Shown here piece after piece: positions 22,505 to 34,885 of a stretch of DNA of 64,000 nucleotides; positions within the stretch are counted from its first letter, which is position 1; every line of letters starts with the position of its first letter. The stretch is from Ophiura sarsii (Eukaryota > Echinodermata > Ophiuroidea > Amphilepidida > Ophiuridae), in contig CM069452.1 of assembly GCA_035610835.1 (NCBI GenBank), positions 10,187,109 through 10,251,108 on the forward strand, written 5' to 3'. Under the pieces are notes generated by a model. That model was not told the DNA's origin and did not search any database. It saw nothing but the letters and a program-made list of their open reading frames with translations. The translations under genes were made by a program, and so were the position numbers.

Positions 22505-23880
22505 GCATGCTTCTGTCAGGTCCCTTTGTTTTCTTTTCATGTTCTTTATTATTTTGTGTATATATTTTCATGCATCAATAGGTTCTACGTGTCTCTATGT
22601 TTTGAGCCACTTTGGAATATATTTCTCGACAGTTTGACAGGCCAAGATACTAGTAATCCAATCCACGCCCCATGGCCACGTGTTCCGACATTGTCTAGCC
22701 AATACAGTTTTGTCACGCTTTTTTTAGCATTTTAAGTAGCCAAATTGGGTTATTAATTGAAACCAAAATCTCCTCTAAAAATGCTATATCGTGACTTTTG
22801 TCAAAATTTAAACCTTTTATTTTATAAAATCATACTAAGCTCTACTTTGTATAACAAATTAAAGTTCAAAGCTAGAAATTGTGGATACAAACACGCTGAA
22901 TCATGCTAAACCTTACAATTTGGGTGCTGTAACCCCTTGTTTCAACCATAGATTTATGTTTCAACCAGCAATTGGTCCATCGATAACACGCCCACATGCT
23001 GGGGAACTTGCCTGCGGCATTTATCGTATGCTTGCAGGCTTGCTTGACCCAGTGACAGTTACTGCTTGACCAAAAGACACTAGAGGGTTGCCACATGGGG
23101 TTATTTAAGGTCCACATTTGGGCTCATTTTTAATACTAAAATCTGATCTAGCAATACTATATCGTGATTTTTCTACCTGAAACAGCACTCATTTTTATAG
23201 CAAATTGAAGTTCAAAGTATAATTTTTATAACATAACATAACATAACAAATGATAAACTTAAAATTTTGGGCTTGTTGCTCTACCCAACTTATTTTCGAA
23301 GGTTGAAGTTATTAATAGACAGCTATATGGAGTAAATGGAATATGACATTATTGTGAACATGTAATCTTTTCATTACCAAAACTTCAGATATATCCAACC
23401 AATTTTGCTTGTTCAAAAAACAGACTGTGCTATTTTTATATAATGTATTCATTTTTGTACTTTAAATCACGAAAAAATGCATTGATTAAATTTCACAATG
23501 ACCCCCACTAATGTGACGGCCTTGCTACAGGTCCGAACGGCCAGAGCAGGTACCCAAAGCGCCGTTGGCACTTACAGCTGGTGCAATAACTCAAAGAGTT
23601 GGGGGAAAAAACAAGATTAATTTAACCACGGTTATGATATGAAAGCCGTGGCTACAGAAGTTGGTAGATATACAGTGAAAGGAACCGTAATGTTTTGTAT
23701 TATTCAGTCATCTTTAACGCTGTGATCTTTATGAAATGGCGCTTTATAAAAGCCTATTGTTTGGGTGTATGTATGTACATGTATGTATCGTAATAATAGT
23801 ATGGTCACCACTAACAGTCTCAGGAGACGTATGATGTATAATGCATCTCTTTTAAGAAAACCTTACAATAGATGTGCCTC
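22505..23880. other. No gene recognised; small ATAAC array
   Basis: AT-rich, with a short (ATAAC)n run at 23229-23249 like the LINE tail array at 48.4 kb, perhaps marking a lost minus-strand LINE end. Short frames here have no known motif. Confidence 0.4.
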
Positions 23881-23884
23881 ACAA

Positions 23885-23990
23885 TGCTCAATTCAAAATG
23901 TCTTCATAACGTTGTCATTTACATCGCTATCAAGCATTCAAGTGTTGGACAATACAAATATCACGTTTCCTTATTAATGAAGACTTGCAA
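23885..23990. repeat. Dispersed repeat D, copy 2
   Basis: Direct diverged copy of 19840-19945, with a longer middle (CAAGCATTCAAGTGTTGGAC). Confidence 0.45.
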
Positions 23991-24199
23991 ATCCAGTTTT
24001 TTGTGATGCATTTGCGAACACGAGATGTAAAACCTACTTACAGACTATAACCGCCTTTATTCTTGTGAATGGAAATATTCCTTTAAAAAGATCCGTATTC
24101 TATCTGCTACATATACAATTTATTATTAATGTTGACGAATTAAAAGATCGTTGTTTAGGGAATTGTCTCACACACAAAGGTTAGATCTGTCGACATAAG

Positions 24200-26395
24200 A
24201 TATGATACAAAGGAGCACAATTCGTTTAAATACTCGCCGTGTGAATGGTAACTGTATGCATTTATCACGCGTTTATAGAGAAGTCCTCAATATTGTACGA
24301 GCGTAAAAATCACTAACAAACGAATTGGAGGGAAAACATTAAAAGAGAAGAGTGGTTATAAACTTTAGTCTTACAAGCAATAACCGCTTATATACAGATA
24401 TAAGGTGTCACTTACAGGATCCCAGTAGACAGAGATGATAAAGACGTATGATAAAGATGTACTAACATCCAGCGTGTGGTTTGATGCATCTTTATACGTT
24501 TCAGATTTTCTCTTCCTCCTAAATTTACTTAATTGTACAATAGTTTACAAAATATTACAAGACTGAAAACTAGATCACTAGGTCAGTAAATTTGTATTGT
24601 TTCGCTACACGAGGCGACGTCGAGTGTAATGATTACAACTTTACAGCTTAGAGGTGTGATATGCGTTTTACTAATGCATGTGATATGCGTTTTACTAATG
24701 CTGTATACAATGATATCACATAATTAATTTGAGCCAGGTAACATTCTTATCACATGGCTAAAATCAGTTCTATCATCTGATCATTTTCTTAATGATATAA
24801 ATACGTCGAAGACCTTTGCGCTTGCTGTCCCAAACAATAAAAGCAACTATTCTTGATAATACTGGGTGGGTAGCGCACTTGTATACGATCATACACTCTT
24901 AGAAGGTCAGGATCAAATATGAGACGAAAAGGATCAATTTTGATCCAGAAGCGGTATCACATATGAGCTTACCCTTTCCGGATCAAAGTGATCCGACAAG
25001 CAGGATCAAAAAGTTTGTTCCGAAATGGGATCAAATATTTCTGTCAAATGATACTGAAACGGATCAAAATAATTATCCTTAATCGGATGTACCTGTAGCT
25101 TATGATCCTACTCCAGGATCAAACTGAATCAAAGAAAAAGTGAAAACATAGGGGGTCATCGGGTGACAGATTGTAAAAACAAGCATGCATGCAAGGGTCT
25201 TTCGGTGACACCGGGCCAAAAAAAGGGGGGTCTTTTTGATGGAGCCTGGTGTGAAACCTAATATTGATTGAGTGCCCCCACCCCCGGGTGCACACTGCAG
25301 ACTATATATCGAGTGCAGTAAGCTTACTACATCGTGTAGGCCTAGTACATCGCAGTGATCGTGACATTTTGTGAGGAGCATTTTGACCGAAAATCGTACT
25401 GATGGCACTGGTCAGGTACAAGAAATTTGTTCACAAGAATAGAGCATGTTCAAACATAAAAAATAAAACTACTTTACCGACAAAATCATGTAACATTTTA
25501 CAGATTAGACCGTGGATAACTTACCGCGGTATTTCACCCTTGTTTCAACTGTGGCGACCGAATTCAAAAGATCGTCTGCTTGTCGTCTATCGGTTTGCGA
25601 AAGAGTGACGTCAGTCACTCATTGATCAATGAACTGTTTCATCGAATTGATCCGGAAATCAGATCAAAGTTGATCAAGGTGAATTTGATCCGTTTGTTGA
25701 TATCTATCTGGAAACGGATCAAAACGATTCGAAAACGGATCAAAACGATCCGAAAATGATCCTTAAAGGATCAAAACAAAGTGAGCCGGAAATCTACTCA
25801 TGTATTTGATCCTGACCTTCTAAGAGTGTACATGTGCGTATTTATCATGTTTATGGTGTCAATGAACAGATCGAGTTGCTTCACTGGCCAGCTTCCCGGC
25901 AAGTTACATGTCAGCATAGTGTATCAGTGTGGGAAGCAACTTATACCGATCTTCAATTTATTAATCTACAAACAAGTTCTGTTACATCATACCGTATACG
26001 ATCTGTATTTAGACCATTAGAAATTAGTGATGACATCCTACATTTTACAGAACATCGAAATGAAGGATACAGGCAAGTGTATATATAATTGGGATATAAA
26101 ACCGTGGGCTATGCGTTTGCAAGAAATCTAGATCAGGAAGTAGAAAAAGCGTGATTGATTACTTATCTACGGCGCTCCTGAAAGTGACACTTCATTTCCG
26201 TACTACAAGCGGTTATTGCCTGTAAGGCTATATTTTATAACCCCTGTTCTCTTTTAACGTTTTCCTTCCCATTCGTTTGTTACGTGATTTACGCTCGTAC
26301 AATATTGATGTCATATCTATAAACGCGTGATAAATGTATACAGTGTCCTTTCACACGGCGAGTGTTGAAACGAATTGTACTCCTTTGTAGAGTAA
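24200..26395. mobile_element. Inverted-repeat block of 2.2 kb with another element inside
   Basis: The left arm (about 24200-24440) and right arm (about 26160-26395) are inverted copies at about 75-80% identity. ATCACGCGTTTATAGA pairs with TCTATAAACGCGTGAT, TATTGTACGAGCGTAAA with its complement, and AATAACCGCTT with AAGCGGTTATT. The centre is largely the 24892-25830 element. No transposase frame is visible. The arms may be ends of an old DNA transposon or a plain inverted duplication. Confidence 0.6.
24892..25830. mobile_element. GGATCAAA word element (TACACTCTTAGAA ends)
   Basis: Perfect inverted ends of at least 25 bases: TACACTCTTAGAAGGTCAGG at the left and CCTGACCTTCTAAGAGTGTA at the right. 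GGATCAAA/TTTGATCC words recur in both orientations in the outer parts (24900-25130 and 25630-25830). The outer 13 bases equal those of the GGGTAAA elements at 8743 and 11376, although the words differ. A G/C-run segment at 25140-25300 resembles part of the element at 37676. There is no transposase. Confidence 0.85.
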
Positions 26396-26439
26396 AAATT
26401 CCTAAGGCAGGAGATCAATACAGATCGCTATGACAAAGT

Positions 26440-27060
26440 TCCAGATGAGTTGGACGTATATGGCCGAACAACAGAAGAACCTACACTCAACGTGCGACAC
26501 GTTCACTCAGCGAATGCTCAACGTATACATAGCGCATTGATCACAATGTTGTCACCCGCTCAAAATTGTGAACATGTTCAACACATTTCCTAGATCCCAG
26601 CGCACCTCTGCGAAACCCTACAAACAAATGACAACTTACACCGAACGAACACCCAAAAATGTCGGGCACACATTAGCTCTATTCGTAACAGTGAGACAGT
26701 TGATTCTTCATCAGATGTTCGGCCATATACGTCCTATCATAGTGAATGCTCAACGTATACATAGCGCTAGTCTAACGAATGGCTAGTGGCGTATTCCTAC
26801 GAACATCTACTTTCATCAGGCGTCCATCTTACGTGCATGACGCTAGACTTTCAATATCGTGCCGTGCGTTTACAGTACAGATACGTATAGGTGAACATCC
26901 GAGATGGAGGATGCTCAGAGGCTCTGGATTCAAATATCTTCAGACCGATCATCAACATGGAAATGACCTAAAGCCAGCTAGTCATCGCCCAGATCATCCA
27001 AGGCAGAAGTGTGCCCGACGTTGTTGGAGATTTGTGTGAACGTTCGTGTAACGGTTGTCA
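26440..27060. repeat. Sequence with inverted and direct CGTATA word copies
   Basis: GAATGCTCAACGTATACATA followed by GCGC occurs twice (near 26512 and 26742). GGACGTATATGGCCGAACA near 26450 is inverted as TGTTCGGCCATATACGTCC near 26717. CGTATACATAGCG also occurs in the array at 52.4 kb. Probably a decayed member of that word family. The short frames have no known motif. Confidence 0.4.
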
Positions 27061-27640
27061 TTCGTTCGTGACAAGCTATTGGTACAGGAAAAGGTAGGTC
27101 ATTAACATAATGTCCGTGATACCCAGCGTGTTGGAGCATGCGACTCATGCAGTCGTGTGGTATTTGTCCTCCCCGATAGGAATACCGCTGTTGGCAAATA
27201 AAAAATGTGTGATAAGTACCCCAATTAAGCAAAACAAACAACAGTACAAGAGATTCACTGGAAATGGTTTTATTTAGTCACATCTGTGAATTTTTGTTAC
27301 TCTTATGCTCGCTAAAATGTAATATTCGCCGCGGATTTTCACTTTCGTGTTTGCCGTATGTGGCCAATCGCCAATTTTGAAACATGTTGGACACAATTTC
27401 GACAAGAGATGGCATCCTAACAATATTTTCCCCCGTATTCGTATAATTTCTTTTAAATGCGCAAGAATCAAGCGCCTCAGTGAAATGCGCAAGCTACATT
27501 TTGATTGCAACGAATGCTATTGTACTAGCGAACAATGTATTGAAACCAAGTCTATAACTAAATACTGATATATGTCGACCCCCATTCATAAACCAGCTGT
27601 TATTTGTCTACACCAATACGATTCACGATTCGGAATATAC
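27060..27640. other. No feature recognised
   Basis: Mixed-composition DNA. Opposed overlapping frames (27274-27568) contain no known domain. Confidence 0.4.
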
Positions 27641-27990
27641 AGTTTTAATGTTTTTGTCACTGCGAACAACATGGTAACGACTTAACACTAGTACAATTTA
27701 TTTGAAGCTATATCGAGTTATCCGAAATACATGTGACGAAAATATACGTGTCCTCTGTTAAAACCCAACAGTATTCAATGGTTGAATACAGACATTTACG
27801 CTCGTAAGTGTTGATTTCTCGTCTCTTCCAAGCAATTTGTATGACATTAGTATTGTTAACCCATGCCTAGATTCTTATGATTACCATTTATGATTGACAG
27901 CCAATGATCGTGTTTACAGCAGCAAAACAATCCCTTGCTAATGTTTGCTTTGTTATATATGGGTTCCGGTGTATAGTTTGGACCCTAATT
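27640..27990 (+). repeat. Dispersed repeat B, copy 1
   Basis: Shares GAAGCTATATCGA, TATGACATTAGTATTG and TGATTGACAGCCAATGA with 40225-40690 and 57060-57530, in the same order and orientation. Three diverged copies within 30 kb show an abundant, old family. No coding sequence or clear ends. Confidence 0.6.
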
Positions 27991-28349
27991 GAAAAACAAA
28001 AAGTCGTAGCTTCGATATGTCGATAACCCAATTCTTCAAGAAATCTTTGTTCAAATATTGTTCAATTTCAATCTACTCAATTCTGATATCAAAATAAGAA
28101 ATGATTGAAAAAGAAATACGGTTATCAAATCAAATCATGTTAATAATTGCCTTTGGATTCTGACGGATGATAAGTTCAACCATTCCTTGGCTTAACATCT
28201 GCAGTGGATTACCTATCATAATTGCTCAACATTGACTGTTTGCATGCTACAATTTGAATAATACACCCACGGAAAAGACCAATTTATAAATCCAAGACCA
28301 TTCCTATGAGTGGCCATATTATAAATAAAACATGTAAGATAAAACGTCC

Positions 28350-28430
28350 AAGGTAGCACGTAGTACGCGTAAGGTAACACGTAGTACGCGTAAGGTAACA
28401 CGGTACATGTAGTACGTGTATGGTTACACC
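28350..28430. repeat. 21-bp tandem repeat
   Basis: About three and a half units of CACGTAGTACGCGTAAGGTAA, the last one diverged. Confidence 0.75.
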
Positions 28431-28821
28431 CCGCCACCCTTGACTTTCGAAACATAATCAATCATATCTGAGCCAAACAGTTGAAATACCTGATTTATTC
28501 ACACAATGTAGCTAGATAAATAGGCTTAAAATGACACATAAACCATAGCTCTACCATATATAGTTGTTGAGTTAATAGAGAGAGATGGATGATTCGTCAC
28601 CAAAAATGCAACGCCGCCACCATTTTTGGGTGGTCAGTTCAACAAAACACATGGCCTTATACTATGACCACTCATACATTCCGGGGATTGTGGATTTCTT
28701 TGGAACAGAATGCTTACGCTAATAACATTAGACTCTATCAAAAGCCTTGAAATGTTTCATTCACGGGGCTTCCCGTCGTGAGAGCAATTGTGTATTTTAC
28801 AACACTTTTAATTGTCGGGTC

Positions 28822-29547
28822 ATATCCCTGCTAACACGTATGCATGGCCCCATATGGGCCCTTTATGGTCCACTTTGTGGGTCCCATTTTGGGCCGCCCA
28901 CATGGGACCCTTGATGTTTTGGCCACTTTGTCCGAAAGTGGCCCATGCGAGTTGGCCCAAATGGGTCCCATCTAGGCAGGCCCCTTACTATTTTGGTCAC
29001 TTTTTCCGTTGGCCCCATATGTCCAATGGGGGTTTTACATGGGTTTAATTAGGGCTAAATCAGGGTTTTAAATGGGCTTGCCCTTATGGGCAGACTTTAT
29101 TAGCATTCTCCAACTAAATTGTTCATGTGTACAGTTTTGTGTGAAGTAATGTTCTGGCCATTAAATTATGTTATAGTGCATGATGTGGATGGAATCATTT
29201 ATCAAAACTTATAAATATGAAATCCATAGTGTTACGAAACCAATATAACCAAGTTCAGTGCGCATGCGTGGAGTTGCCCTGATATAACCCATGTGGGTTC
29301 CATGTGGTCAACCCATATGGGACCCTGATAAGTTGAACCAAACGTAGCCCATTATGGCCCTTGTAAAACCCATATAGGAACCATGTGGTCAGCCTATATG
29401 GGACCCTGATAGGTTTATCCACACGTAGCCCATTATGGCCCTTGTAAAACCCATATGGGACCTTTGTGGTCACCCCGCACATAGCCATTGCCCTCGTTAG
29501 CCCTGATTGCCCACATGGGGCCCATGCATACGTGTCGGCTGGGATAT
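28822..29547. mobile_element. CCCATATGGG word element
   Basis: The ends are inverted: ATATCCC followed by ACACGTATGCATGG at the left and CCATGCATACGTGT followed by GGGATAT at the right. CCCATATGGG, GGCCCAT, TGGGACC and CCTGAT words recur in both orientations, and GCCCATTATGGCCCTTGTAA appears twice on the right side. Non-autonomous DNA element of about 726 bases. Proline/tryptophan- or tyrosine-rich frames here are repeat translations. Confidence 0.8.
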
Positions 29548-29929
29548 AATCTACCAATATAAAATATAGACTTTTGGACTATATAGATATAATTGAAACC
29601 CAATTAACAAGTGGTGGAAATAGGCGCTACTTGGTACCTCAACTAAGAGGGGCTGTTTTACCGTGACAATGTACTCACGTGTCGACCACCATATCATCAC
29701 TCAACTTACTCTCAAGTTACCGTATCCAAACAGATGGAATTTGGAATGTAACGCTACCCAAACTTGGATTAGAGAAAACATATTTGTACGTTTTATTCAG
29801 TTAATCATTGAGACTTTATGCTATTATTTTGACCAGAACACTACTTTTAACATGTGCTAAATCTTGTTATGCGAACATTCCCGTTATATATCACTATCAA
29901 TTGACATTCAATTCAGATTTTATTTTCAG

Positions 29930-30090
29930 GGACATTTATACTGTTGCATGACAATCTAATATGAAATGTCATCCTTATAATATGCAAACTTGTTTGATAT
30001 TGTTTCCGATCAATAAATAATTCCAAGCCTGTGGATGAAACCAAACACTGATGGACCCGTGCCCGCCTCATCCTCTTACACAAACTATAG
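29930..30090 (+). repeat. Dispersed repeat E, copy 1
   Basis: TGTTGCATGACAATCTA, TGATATTGTTTCCGAT and AAACACTGATGGACCC correspond to 42740-42905 in order. Diverged, noncoding, family unknown. Confidence 0.55.
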
Positions 30091-30109
30091 ATATAAAGCT
30101 TCACTAGTC

Positions 30110-30602
30110 AAAGGTGAGGTATATCAGCTGTTAGTATGGTAAGTCCAGGCTTCTTTCATGACTCGCTATTGCTCGCATCTGGTTCACGGATGGGGAAACT
30201 AGTCAAATGTGAGGTGTATGAGCTCTAAGTCCAGTTCGCTCGGGGCTCACTAGTGCTCGCATCTGGTTCACGGATAGGGAGACTAATAAGTCCAAACTTC
30301 GCTCATGGCTCACTAGTGCTCGCATCTGGTTCACGGATAGGGAGACTAATAAGTCCAAACTTTGCTCATGGCTCACTAGTGCTCGCATCTGGTTCACGGA
30401 TAGGGAGACTAATAAGTCCAAACTTTACTCATGGCTCACTAGTGCTCGCATCTGGTTCACGGATAGGGAGACTAATAAGTCCAAACTTCGCTCATGGCTC
30501 ACTAGTGCTCGCATCTGGTTCACGGATAGGGAGACTAATAAGTCCAAACTTCGCTCATGGCTCACTAGTGCTCGCATCTGGGTCACGGATGGGGAGACTA
30601 GA
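30110..30602. repeat. 63-bp minisatellite
   Basis: About six good 63-bp units (30240-30602), preceded by diverged ones, contain CTCACTAGTGCTCGCATCTG, GTTCACGGATAGGGAGAC and TAATAAGTCCAAACTT. Because 63 is divisible by three and the units lack stops, frames stay open on both strands (a 21-residue repeat with LASGSRIGRLISPNF on the plus strand). No start signal or flanking exon supports a protein. Confidence 0.9.
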
Positions 30603-30609
30603 GCAAACT

Positions 30610-31210
30610 GCAAATGGATCCGAATTTTAGTACATTTTAGTCAACAAATAAAGTCGATAGCTTCGTGTTCATTTATAAGAATAACCTAATTCGTGTTTGC
30701 AACTTTCCAATCCACCGAAGCACAAGCATGGCATTTTATTTTGTCACATATAAATGGGGGAAAATTGATTTGAACTAATTTCTGTTTTTTGGTGTGTTTT
30801 TTAACTTTAATCGATTGATTTCGGAATTGATTTTCTTTATTTTTATGGATTATAATTTTCATTTTTAAATTGTTTCAAAACTTGCATGTTTACTTCCAGA
30901 AGTATGAAATCATTGATCGAATTACTATTATTCCATTGCAAAGCGGTTATAATCATAATAATGGAGTAATCGGGCTGCCGTATGTCCCCTGTGTCTTCTC
31001 AAGATGTGCTTTTAATTACCATTATGATGTATACGATTCATAAATAAATAATTGATCTACGCAGGAAAGACACTAGTAGATGCTGTTGCGTGACGATTTC
31101 AAAGTCTACTTACCTCCAACCACATGGGAATACTTCCCAGGTTAGCAAGTAAGAACACATTGCGCCACGTTTCTTGATTGCAAGGCCAGGAGTATTATAT
31201 TAAAAAACAC
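30610..31210. other. No feature recognised
   Basis: AT-rich DNA without repeat borders or convincing frames. Confidence 0.45.
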
Positions 31211-31216
31211 CGATTT

Positions 31217-31502
31217 TGTATATGAAGAGCTTTTTGCAAAAGGGCCTACATCCACTTCTACATGTTACTCATTTTGCATTATTGAATGGATGGCTATTCA
31301 TTATGTTGAATGTGGCTTATATTGTTTGTGCCTTACTTGGCGTGCATGGATGCACTAATCCAAATCATGAAACAGTAATGAACACAGCCATACAATAATT
31401 TGATTAATTACATGGACTTGTCAATGCAAATTCAATAATACAAAATGAGTAACATGTAGAAGTGGACGGAGGCTCTTCTGCAACAAAGCTCTTCATATGT
31501 CA
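31217..31502. mobile_element. Inverted-repeat element with 75-base ends
   Basis: The left end (TATATGAAGAGCTTTTTGCA, then CCACTTCTACATGTTACTCA) is inverted at the right as TGAGTAACATGTAGAAGTGG, then AAAGCTCTTCATAT. Arms are about 90% identical around a 135-base centre. The 60-residue frame inside is incidental. Confidence 0.8.
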
Positions 31503-31509
31503 ATTTTTT

Positions 31510-33530
31510 ATTATTTATGTTTACGGTTTTTATGTTCATGACATTTTGAATATTATTTTCTTTTCCGACATTTAGCACGAGTAAACAAGTAAACCAAAGC
31601 GCGAACCACATGAACGGTTGCTGGTTTACCCTTCCGAATGCTTTCTATTATTCGGTGAATAAGTTGATGTCAATTAGTTCACATGAATAAATGAGAATTA
31701 CTGTCCCATATTATCTCAGAAAATAGAAATTAGGCCTAATATAATACGCAGGTAGGTTCACCTGCAACGTGAATCTCATAACTGCAGCCAATTTGGCGAA
31801 TACGCAATAGATCAAGCAGTCTGTTGCGAGCTTCCCACAATATTAATGGCGGAGTTACCATATTATGTTTGTCAAATGATCATGCAAAACCAATTTTACA
31901 TCATAATATCATATTTAATATTGAATTTTCGTAGAGGAGATTTCAATGTGAGTCCTTATTAGGAAGGTATAGGATTGGTTAAAGGGGCCTGGAAATCAGT
32001 TTTTTTGCATCGAAGTAAGACTTAGGCATATACTAACTACCATCTGAAACAGTTTACCAACATTCGCCGTTATCATATAAAATGTTATGATTTTCTTAGT
32101 TTCGATGTGATCATATCGGAACTAGGTGCTGAATTCGAAAGTTATGCTATCGTTTTACTCGCGGACTTTCGCGGCAAATCTCAACCCGGAAGTGCCGGTA
32201 TTTGCTTATTTGGCATGAAGGCGATGTCGGAATTGTATGACATTTTGGATTTGGGCTATGTTGATGATTATCTTTAGGTTATTTGCTCATTTAGTTTATC
32301 GATACATCTCTCAATGCCCCTTTAAGGAGTTGATGCAGTTACAAATTCGTCATTGTATGCGGAACATGCGTGGTATATATGTCAATGGACTTATTGTGAT
32401 ATGGGGGCACATTCTCCCTATGATGGTGGGGAATGTTCGCCCATGGGGATTTATATAATTATGAGTTTGTATAACTTCATAATTGTAAATCTCATCCTAA
32501 AGCCTATTGTAATTATTAAAATAGTTATCTGGAATGGAGTAGCACTTCTAATATGAAAGGGGAATATTTTGCAATGTGTTATTTCTTATTATTTTTAAAG
32601 TTGTTAACATTTTCAAAATACCCCACCCCTATTTTGGAAGGAAATTACAGCGCATAATACATGTATATATATATAAAAATATATATATACCATAAATTCA
32701 TGAACATCGAATCGATTTCATGGTCAGACTATCTTTCGAATCAGAGTGCTCAATCCCAAACGGGAGAGCTATATAAAAACTTAAAGTTTAGACCTTCCGA
32801 GAAAGGGAGTCGTTACTCTGAGTTTCATGCTTGCGCAATCGTTTGACGATTACACAACTGAAACGTCTGAAACCATGCGTGTTCTGATAAAATACCCGGA
32901 GATTGCAGTTTGAAAATATTGTGCTGTGATCAAGCATGTTGATGGCAGTATTGATGTAACTTCCGTTTAATGTTTTCGCTGGTAAGCCATCTTTCTAGCG
33001 TCTATACAATTATACATTGTCGAACTATAATACATCGCTAAAGCATAATTTAGATTAACGAGAACTTATTAGTATATTCAAACAAATACAAAGATTGGTT
33101 ATTCATTTTAATTCATCTCCACTCTCTACAGTACCATTACAGTCCCTGATCACATTTTGTTTCCCGAGCACGTTGTACATGTAGGATTTCCATTGAATGA
33201 TGAATTCATAGGCAAACATTATTCATGAATACACATTATCATCAACTATTGATTACAGAAACTTGTTCTTCGACATAAGGGTAAGGTTTCCTCGCTTAAG
33301 GTCTGAATGGATTACCACGCACGCGCGCACCATAATAAACGCGGTCGCGCAGCTTCAACATAGGAACTGTTGTTATGGTACCGCCACAGTTTCTTTATCG
33401 TTAGCAAACTACGCGTTCATCTATGTTACTAATGCGAGAGTGTCACTTTAAGATCTGTGTAAGAGTTTTTATTTACATTTAGAAAATGTCGTAAAATAAT
33501 TTTATTTGTCGGACGGATAGTCACGTATAA
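31510..33530. other. No gene recognised
   Basis: AT-rich. Includes an AT dinucleotide-like stretch at 32660-32690. Short frames (32237-32556, 32661-32846, 33263-33451) carry no known motif. Confidence 0.4.
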
Positions 33531-33539
33531 ATGCTTGTA

Positions 33540-33680
33540 CTCATGCGATCTTTAAGAATAACAAACGGCCGCATATACAGAAATGTAGCTATATCCCTGA
33601 TGAAAATATTTTGGGTGAAGACCATATGTCATCACTCACTCCGAAAACCACAATTTTTGCCCGAACAGTAGCTATCCGAG
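33540..33680. repeat. Dispersed repeat A, copy 2
   Basis: Direct diverged copy of 815-950, including GAAATGTAGCTATATCCCTG and GACCATATGTCATCACTCAC. Confidence 0.5.
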
Positions 33681-33689
33681 TAAAATAAA

Positions 33690-34885
33690 TTCAACATTTC
33701 GGATTATCATCTGTGATCCTTTCTGCGCATGTCTGAAAACGGGAAAATACTGGCATTGAACTATCTAATTAGCTCGTCTATTAGAGGCGCAATTACCACG
33801 CCTTTTCAGTTGAAGAGGGACGCGAGTGTAAAATTATTATTGAACTATCTAATCAGGCGAGGGACCGAAAATTAGTATATAGATAACTCAATAATGCTAC
33901 TATTTCACATGTTTCGACCTATTTATCAGACATGTTCAAATGTTTTGTTCTCTGAAACAAAATGACAGTTAGATGGAAAAGTGCCGTCTCAAAATGCATG
34001 CCTCTTCTTGGGCCTTGAATATCAAAGCGTAAATGGCAAAATTTCAAACTTCATTGACCCAAGTGCAGATGAATATTGTACCTACATGTAATTTACCATT
34101 GAATGGTAGTTTGTCTTTCTTGTTTCTGTTTTTTTTTTAATACGATGTAAAAGAAAAATACTGCACCCAAAGAATAGATTCCATTAAATTGAAGTGAAAG
34201 CCACGTTAATATTAATATTTTTAAGATGGCGATTTCAAAAAGATTCAGAGCTTACAAATTGATACCGCACTGAAAAGGGAATAACAACAAAAGTGCGTAA
34301 AACAACTGCTGATAAATATGGCGACAGTCCATCGTGTATTTAACATCCTCCCATCGGCATGAATCAAAATCGAAATTTCGAGAGATAATCCGTGTACTTA
34401 TAGTTCCGGTAAGTTCCAAAACAATTGTCCATCTCGATGATCTCTAGATTTGTTGTATTTTCGAAATGCCAAGCTAGCCTCCACAATGTCCCTTGTTTAG
34501 AAAATCCTGATCAAAGGGCAGATATCATGTAATTGAATGTCTGTCAAATGGCTTTATAAAGAGAAAATCAAGTAATATGTAAATACGGGCAGGATACTAC
34601 CTAATGTACTTTTTTAGCTAAACGATTAGAGAGAACAACATCCCCAAAGTGTTTAGAGAGAAGGTTTCTTCCCTTCTCCGGAAACAGAGCGAATTATGGC
34701 CAGACGCACTGTGAGTACTGCACGTAATGTATAATGTATACGAATTGTTGTCAGTGGTATTCCTTCATCTAATAGTCCCCCGGTTACTATCATCTCAAAA
34801 ACCATCTTCCACAAACTTCTACCCATTTATAAATGAGATTAATTGTTCTCGCATTTCTTATTTTAATAATTTGTATTAATTGCGC
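33690..34885. other. No feature recognised
   Basis: Noncoding sequence up to the left end of the large inverted-repeat block. Confidence 0.4.

Noticed and set aside
30110..30602. CRISPR-like regular repeats
   Set aside because: Tandem units without unique spacers, in animal DNA; same for the arrays at 58.3 and 61 kb.
30253..30630. 125-codon repeat protein frame
   Set aside because: 63-bp minisatellite open on both strands; no evidence of expression or of a start.
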